64,000 nt of DNA, taken from positions 1 through 64,000 of the IMG/VR virus record IMGVR_UViG_3300030098_002339; one strand, written 5' to 3'. The translations under genes were made by a program, and so were the position numbers. This DNA comes from a virus. The notes below the pieces were generated by a model, which worked only from the letters and a program-made list of their open reading frames with translations, ran no database searches and was not told where the DNA came from. Numbering within the stretch: position 1 is the stretch's first letter; each line of letters starts with the position of its first letter. Shown here one piece after another: positions 60,082-64,000 of this stretch.

Positions 60082-61020
60082 ATGTCAGGAGGCGGAGGCG
60101 GCAACGGCAATGGCGGAGGCGGAGGACCACCAGGTGGTGGTGATCCAGGAATGTCTTATTCAGCTCCAACAGGTCGTCAAGATAGAGAAGGAGCTGCATC
60201 ATCTCAAACATATTCAGCACCAGATAGAGGTGGACCTCCAGGAGGAGGAGATCCAGGTATGACTTATACTGCACCTGCTCCAACACCAGATAGAAATACA
60301 TATGATGAGTGGGCTACAGTTATTGATACACCTGAAGTTATACCTACTGTTACATCTGAAAATGTATCTAAAGAACCTGTGTATGCTGATAGAATCCAAA
60401 GAATATCTACTGGAGAAGAACCTGGTTATAGAGCACAAGATTCTCAACCTTTTGGTTTAAGTAAAGAAGAGGCATATAGACAAGGTAAAATTACAGTAGA
60501 TCAAAGAGATGCTGATCCTGTATTAACAGCACCAGAAGAAAGAGATTTAACAAGAGATTTAACCTTTGCAGAGCATTGGAATTTAGCACCAGACGCTTTA
60601 AAATATTCACCTACCCTTAGACTATTATGGGCTACAGGTGCAAATTTAGGAGAATGGTCTAAAAGACAAGGTGCTAATGTTTGGGATTGGGGAACAGGAG
60701 AATCTAATATTTCACCTGCTCCTGATAGAGGAGATGGACAAGGTGCAACAGGTGCAGTATCTGCAGCACAATCTAATTACATAACTTCTGGACAAACATC
60801 TCCAAGTAATTCTGTTGCTGCTAATTGGTATCAAAGTTTAGGAACAGGAAGTGCATCAGGTAATAGTGGTGCATTTAATCTAGCTTCTGAATATGCAGCT
60901 GCACAACAAAAAGTAAAACAAACACTAGGAACACCTAGTGCTGTAGGAATGTTAGCTGTAAATGATAGTCCATTTTTTGACTTCTTACAGAAACATAATT
61001 TGACAAAAGGAATATTATAA
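60082..61020 (+). CDS. internal virion protein with Gly/Pro repeats, copy 2
   Basis: 312 residues. The N-terminus is unlike the copy-1 gene: Gly-rich with a repeat GGPPGGGDPGM(S/T)Y twice. From residue ~170 (FAEHWNLAPDALKYSPTLRL) the two are homologous and the C-terminus (SNSVAANWYQSLG) is conserved. Confidence 0.65.
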   Translation: MSGGGGGNGNGGGGGPPGGGDPGMSYSAPTGRQDREGAASSQTYSAPDRGGPPGGGDPGMTYTAPAPTPDRNTYDEWATVIDTPEVIPTVTSENVSKEPVYADRIQRISTGEEPGYRAQDSQPFGLSKEEAYRQGKITVDQRDADPVLTAPEERDLTRDLTFAEHWNLAPDALKYSPTLRLLWATGANLGEWSKRQGANVWDWGTGESNISPAPDRGDGQGATGAVSAAQSNYITSGQTSPSNSVAANWYQSLGTGSASGNSGAFNLASEYAAAQQKVKQTLGTPSAVGMLAVNDSPFFDFLQKHNLTKGIL

Positions 61021-61021
61021 T

Positions 61022-62080
61022 ATGGGAATGTTCGATATATTCGCAAATTGGGGTATGCAAAACCCTGATGAAAGAAAGAAATCTTTAGAAGAAATTGCTA
61101 GAGGTTCACAATATGGTACAGGTTTACAAAACAAAAGTGATTTTAAAGATAGTTCTAGTTTAGTTTCTAGATATAATTTAAGAGATAGACAAAATCCAAA
61201 TGTTGTACCTATGCAAAAAAAACAATCAATTTACCCAGATGCCATAACAACAGGTGGTCAAGGAACTCAACAAGGTGATATAGGATTTTTACAAAGACTC
61301 TCTAATTTAGCTGGAGTAGATATGGATAAAGCTGCAGCAATGTGGAAAGACAAAGGTGGCTTTGAAGGACTAATGTCTAATCCTGCCTTTACTATGGGCT
61401 TAGCATTTATGCAAGCTGGAGCTAATGGTAAAACTTTAGGTCAAGATGCACTAAACAATGTTGTTAAAGCAGCAGGAATATCTGCTGAATTTAAAGATAG
61501 AATAGCAGCTAGAAAACAAGCACCTATACAAGCTACTGCTGGAGATATAGCAGAAGTTAAAGATTTACTTCAAACTATGAAAATAGACGAACCTAATATG
61601 TGGGAAAAAGCATTTGGTTGGATTAAAGGTGATAATGTTACTGCTAAATATGATGAAGCAGCTGAACAAATTGCTGTTGAATATCAAAAAGAAATTGCAA
61701 TACTTCAGAAAAATAATAAATCGGGTAAACCACTTGTTATTGATACACCTTTAAAGAAAAGAATTATTAAAAAAGTTCTTAAATCAGGTAAAATTAAACA
61801 TAAAAAAGGATGGTTTGGTCCAGTAACTAAAGGTACTATACAAGGTACATCTGAAGATCCTTTTAAAGCAAGAGGTGGTCCAGTTAAAGCTAATAAAGCC
61901 TACATTGTAGGAGAAGAAGGACCAGAAATTATGATAGCTAAATCATCAGGTAAAGTATTATCTAACGATGATTCACAAATATTTGCTATGCTATTAGCAG
62001 CAAACCCACAATTACAAAAAGTATCTAAAGCGAGAGCTGAGAAGATTATGAGATCTCGTTTCCCTGAATACTTTGAATAG
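61022..62080 (+). CDS. internal virion protein with VGE-GPE motif, copy 2
   Basis: 352 residues, homologue of 15965-16972 with diverged first ~90 residues and then conserved regions (KDKGGFEGLMSNPAFTMGL, KANKAYIVGEEGPEIMI). Same inference. Confidence 0.65.
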   Translation: MGMFDIFANWGMQNPDERKKSLEEIARGSQYGTGLQNKSDFKDSSSLVSRYNLRDRQNPNVVPMQKKQSIYPDAITTGGQGTQQGDIGFLQRLSNLAGVDMDKAAAMWKDKGGFEGLMSNPAFTMGLAFMQAGANGKTLGQDALNNVVKAAGISAEFKDRIAARKQAPIQATAGDIAEVKDLLQTMKIDEPNMWEKAFGWIKGDNVTAKYDEAAEQIAVEYQKEIAILQKNNKSGKPLVIDTPLKKRIIKKVLKSGKIKHKKGWFGPVTKGTIQGTSEDPFKARGGPVKANKAYIVGEEGPEIMIAKSSGKVLSNDDSQIFAMLLAANPQLQKVSKARAEKIMRSRFPEYFE

Positions 62081-62088
62081 GAGACATA

Positions 62089-62586
62089 ATGATTAAAATA
62101 TTCCATCCCAGAGGACTGAAAGAACTTATCTGGAAAGCAGGAAGAACTACTGAAACAGTAGCTTTTAAAAGATTAATTAAAAAACATCCTAAGCAAGGCA
62201 TTAGAGCATTTACAATTGCTCAACGCAAAGGATTAAAAAAAGTTCAAGCTCTTGGTAAAAGACATGGAGTTGAAGGACTTGGTGTATCTTTAAGAGGAAA
62301 AAGAGTTAAACCTTCTAGATATAAACCCACACATTTTGATGATCCTAATAAGGCTTATGCTGATCTACATCAAATTAAAGGTAGAGCTTCAGCAGAAGCT
62401 AAAGAAACATTACATGGATGGGGATTTAGACCAAGAAATCCTAAATTTTACAAAGTTTCAGAAAGAAGAATAGATCCTTTAACAGGAAGAGCTTCTCTTG
62501 TTAGAGTTCGTAAAGGACCACAATATATAAAACATAAAAATTTATCTGCTTGGATCAAAAGTGGTAGAAAAACTTATAAAGATTAA
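62089..62586 (+). CDS. basic internal protein, copy 2
   Basis: 165 residues, Lys/Arg-rich (RAFTIAQRKGLKKVQALGKR). The similarity to 16973-17482 is weak compared with adjacent genes, suggesting replacement or fast evolution. DNA-binding possible. Confidence 0.6.
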   Translation: MIKIFHPRGLKELIWKAGRTTETVAFKRLIKKHPKQGIRAFTIAQRKGLKKVQALGKRHGVEGLGVSLRGKRVKPSRYKPTHFDDPNKAYADLHQIKGRASAEAKETLHGWGFRPRNPKFYKVSERRIDPLTGRASLVRVRKGPQYIKHKNLSAWIKSGRKTYKD

Positions 62587-64000
62587 TGGCTAATGATTTT
62601 AATGTTAATGAATTTAAATTAAAAGACCCAGTACGTAGTATACCCGATGGTTTAAAAGAACCAGTAAAGGATTCAACGCCTGGGTTTTTTCAGTCTCTTC
62701 GTAATCCATATCACCTATGGTTAGAAGAATCTTTACCAGCATCACTCTACCAATGGATGACTGGCAATACAAAAAAGAAACAAGCACAAGAAGCACTCAA
62801 TTACATTCGTAATAATCCTCAGCAACAAGGATCTAAAATTTATCAGGAAGCTGAAAGAAAACTACAAAGATTTGGTTATCTTTTAGATGATGGTCCTATG
62901 TCCATAGACATGAAGGAAGTTGGTAATATGATTAAAGCCAACCCTAAACTCTTTGGAGCTGAATTAGTTAATATGATTATGGCAGATCCTTGGTTATTAT
63001 TTATGCCTCTTGGATGGCATAGATTAGGTAGAGGAGTTGTTAATGGTATTAGATTAAAACGAGCTAAGAATCTTAGCATGACTACAGTAGCAGCTAAGAA
63101 AGCTGATAACATGGCTGATATTAAAGTTGGAGCTATGGCTACACTCGGAATACCTTTTGCATTCTCAACTGCATGGCAATTAGGAGAAGATGCTACATTA
63201 GATCCTAAAAGAACTACAGTAGAAACTACATTAGGAGCTACAGCAGGAGCTTTAATCTCAGTAGGTTTTGCAGGCACAGGAGCTTTAGCACAAAGATTAA
63301 CTCAAGTTCCTAAAAATAGAGTTTTACAAATACAAAACCAAGTTTTAAATAAACATGGAATTAATCCTGAGAAATTATTAGACTATAATGAAAATGGTAT
63401 TTTCCGTTCTGTTGATGAACTTATAGACGAGATACAAAAACAAACTAGAATTATTACAGATCCTAAAAAATTTCAAGTTATTAAAGCAGATATGACTGCT
63501 GCCTTAAGACAGCTGAATGAACATGGAAGAGATATGTCTTTTAATGCTGCTCTTAAAAGAGGTGGTACTCTTGCAGCTATAGGTGCAACTGCACAATTCT
63601 TAACAGCTGATGATGAGAAATTATTAGCAACAGCTAAGGGTGCAGGAGCTGGTGCAGCTATATATTTAGCTGGAAGATTCCTTACAAGTAAACTTAGGCA
63701 AATGCCTAAAGACTTTGATGCTGCTACTATATCAGCAGAAGCTACATTAGATGCAGCTAAAATGAGTACAGTTAAATTAAACTCTGCTGCATATGAACTA
63801 GCTAATAAGATTAAACAAAATATACCTGATGCAATAGATTCTAGACGTAAGATATTTTATTACTTAACTAGAGCTAGAGTTGATAGAAAAAACTTTAGAT
63901 ATGATGGTAAATTAAAACCTATTGCTGATTCAGAATTATCTGCTAGAGAATTAGATGCAGCTAAAGCTATTAGAAAAACATTTGATAGTTTAGAGCAATC
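62586..64000 (+). CDS. large internal/ejection protein, copy 2, cut by window end
   Basis: The first 471 codons of the second copy of the 1073-residue protein; starts MANDFNVNEFKLKDPVRSIP in the overlap with the previous stop. Hydrophobic segments lie in the same places as in copy 1. Runs beyond the window. Confidence 0.7.
   Translation, partial: MANDFNVNEFKLKDPVRSIPDGLKEPVKDSTPGFFQSLRNPYHLWLEESLPASLYQWMTGNTKKKQAQEALNYIRNNPQQQGSKIYQEAERKLQRFGYLLDDGPMSIDMKEVGNMIKANPKLFGAELVNMIMADPWLLFMPLGWHRLGRGVVNGIRLKRAKNLSMTTVAAKKADNMADIKVGAMATLGIPFAFSTAWQLGEDATLDPKRTTVETTLGATAGALISVGFAGTGALAQRLTQVPKNRVLQIQNQVLNKHGINPEKLLDYNENGIFRSVDELIDEIQKQTRIITDPKKFQVIKADMTAALRQLNEHGRDMSFNAALKRGGTLAAIGATAQFLTADDEKLLATAKGAGAGAAIYLAGRFLTSKLRQMPKDFDAATISAEATLDAAKMSTVKLNSAAYELANKIKQNIPDAIDSRRKIFYYLTRARVDRKNFRYDGKLKPIADSELSARELDAAKAIRKTFDSLEQ

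Larger units (their letters stand above)
44176..64000 (+). repeat. second, diverged copy of the tail and ejection block
   Basis: Every gene from 67 to 20710 has a homologue here in nearly the same order, with coding divergence throughout. Offsets grow from 44175 at the start to 45071 near the GNAT-like gene, mainly due to an inserted sulfotransferase gene. The copy is truncated by the window end. Genes of 20710-44177 are not seen a second time. Confidence 0.9.

Overview
The window is AT-rich (roughly one third GC by eye), densely packed viral DNA. It fits a short-tailed tailed phage (podovirus) of a marine, low-GC host; the SAR11-like composition and gene set resemble marine podoviruses of the pelagiphage kind, but that host assignment is inference. 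Visible hallmarks are a large terminase, a portal, a scaffold, an SU10/DUF5309-type major capsid protein, an SU10-type adaptor, a nozzle-like protein, fibre and kelch-repeat proteins, ejection-type internal proteins, a lysis cassette, and a leftward block of small early genes. No DNA polymerase, helicase, RNA polymerase, integrase, tRNA, CRISPR or reverse transcriptase was seen.

Layout. (A) 1-20710, rightward: tail, fibre and internal virion block, copy 1. It runs from neck proteins, adaptor and nozzle through a collagen-like fibre, three kelch-repeat proteins, four Fe(II)/2-oxoglutarate oxygenase-like proteins and a GNAT-like protein to four or five internal virion proteins. (B) 20710-26134, rightward: metallophosphoesterase, lysozyme, holin-like protein and small membrane, zinc-ribbon and exported proteins. 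(C) 26127-35890, mainly leftward: early genes (another oxygenase, DUF3310, SSB-like protein, PD-(D/E)XK nuclease, an XRE regulator and many small proteins). A rightward island at 29667-31359 interrupts it, carrying a DnaA domain IV-like protein, a Q/sigma-like HTH protein and an HNH-type protein. (D) 35891-36256: divergent control region with four dyads. (E) 36257-44177, rightward: small lysine-rich proteins, terminase, portal, scaffold, capsid and a head protein. (F) 44176-64000: a second, diverged copy of block A, cut off by the window end inside the largest internal protein.

The central oddity is that blocks A and F are homologous gene by gene but clearly diverged. For one 112-residue pair I count 19 differences. 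The first 77 bases of the window recur exactly at 44176-44252 and differ at base 78. Either the contig walks once round a circular or circularly permuted ~44.2-kb genome and leaves through the tail block of a related strain (the explanation I favour), or the phage really carries two alternative tail/host-range modules with one head module. The copies differ in content: F has a sulfotransferase gene that A lacks, the fibre middle is replaced, and a small gene lies at a different position among the kelch genes.

How the genes would work together (inference): early leftward genes, controlled from the 36-kb region, would manage host DNA and regulation while replication is left to the host polymerase. 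Late rightward genes build the head, the short tail and its kelch/fibre adhesins, load the ejection proteins, and end with lysis and exported proteins.
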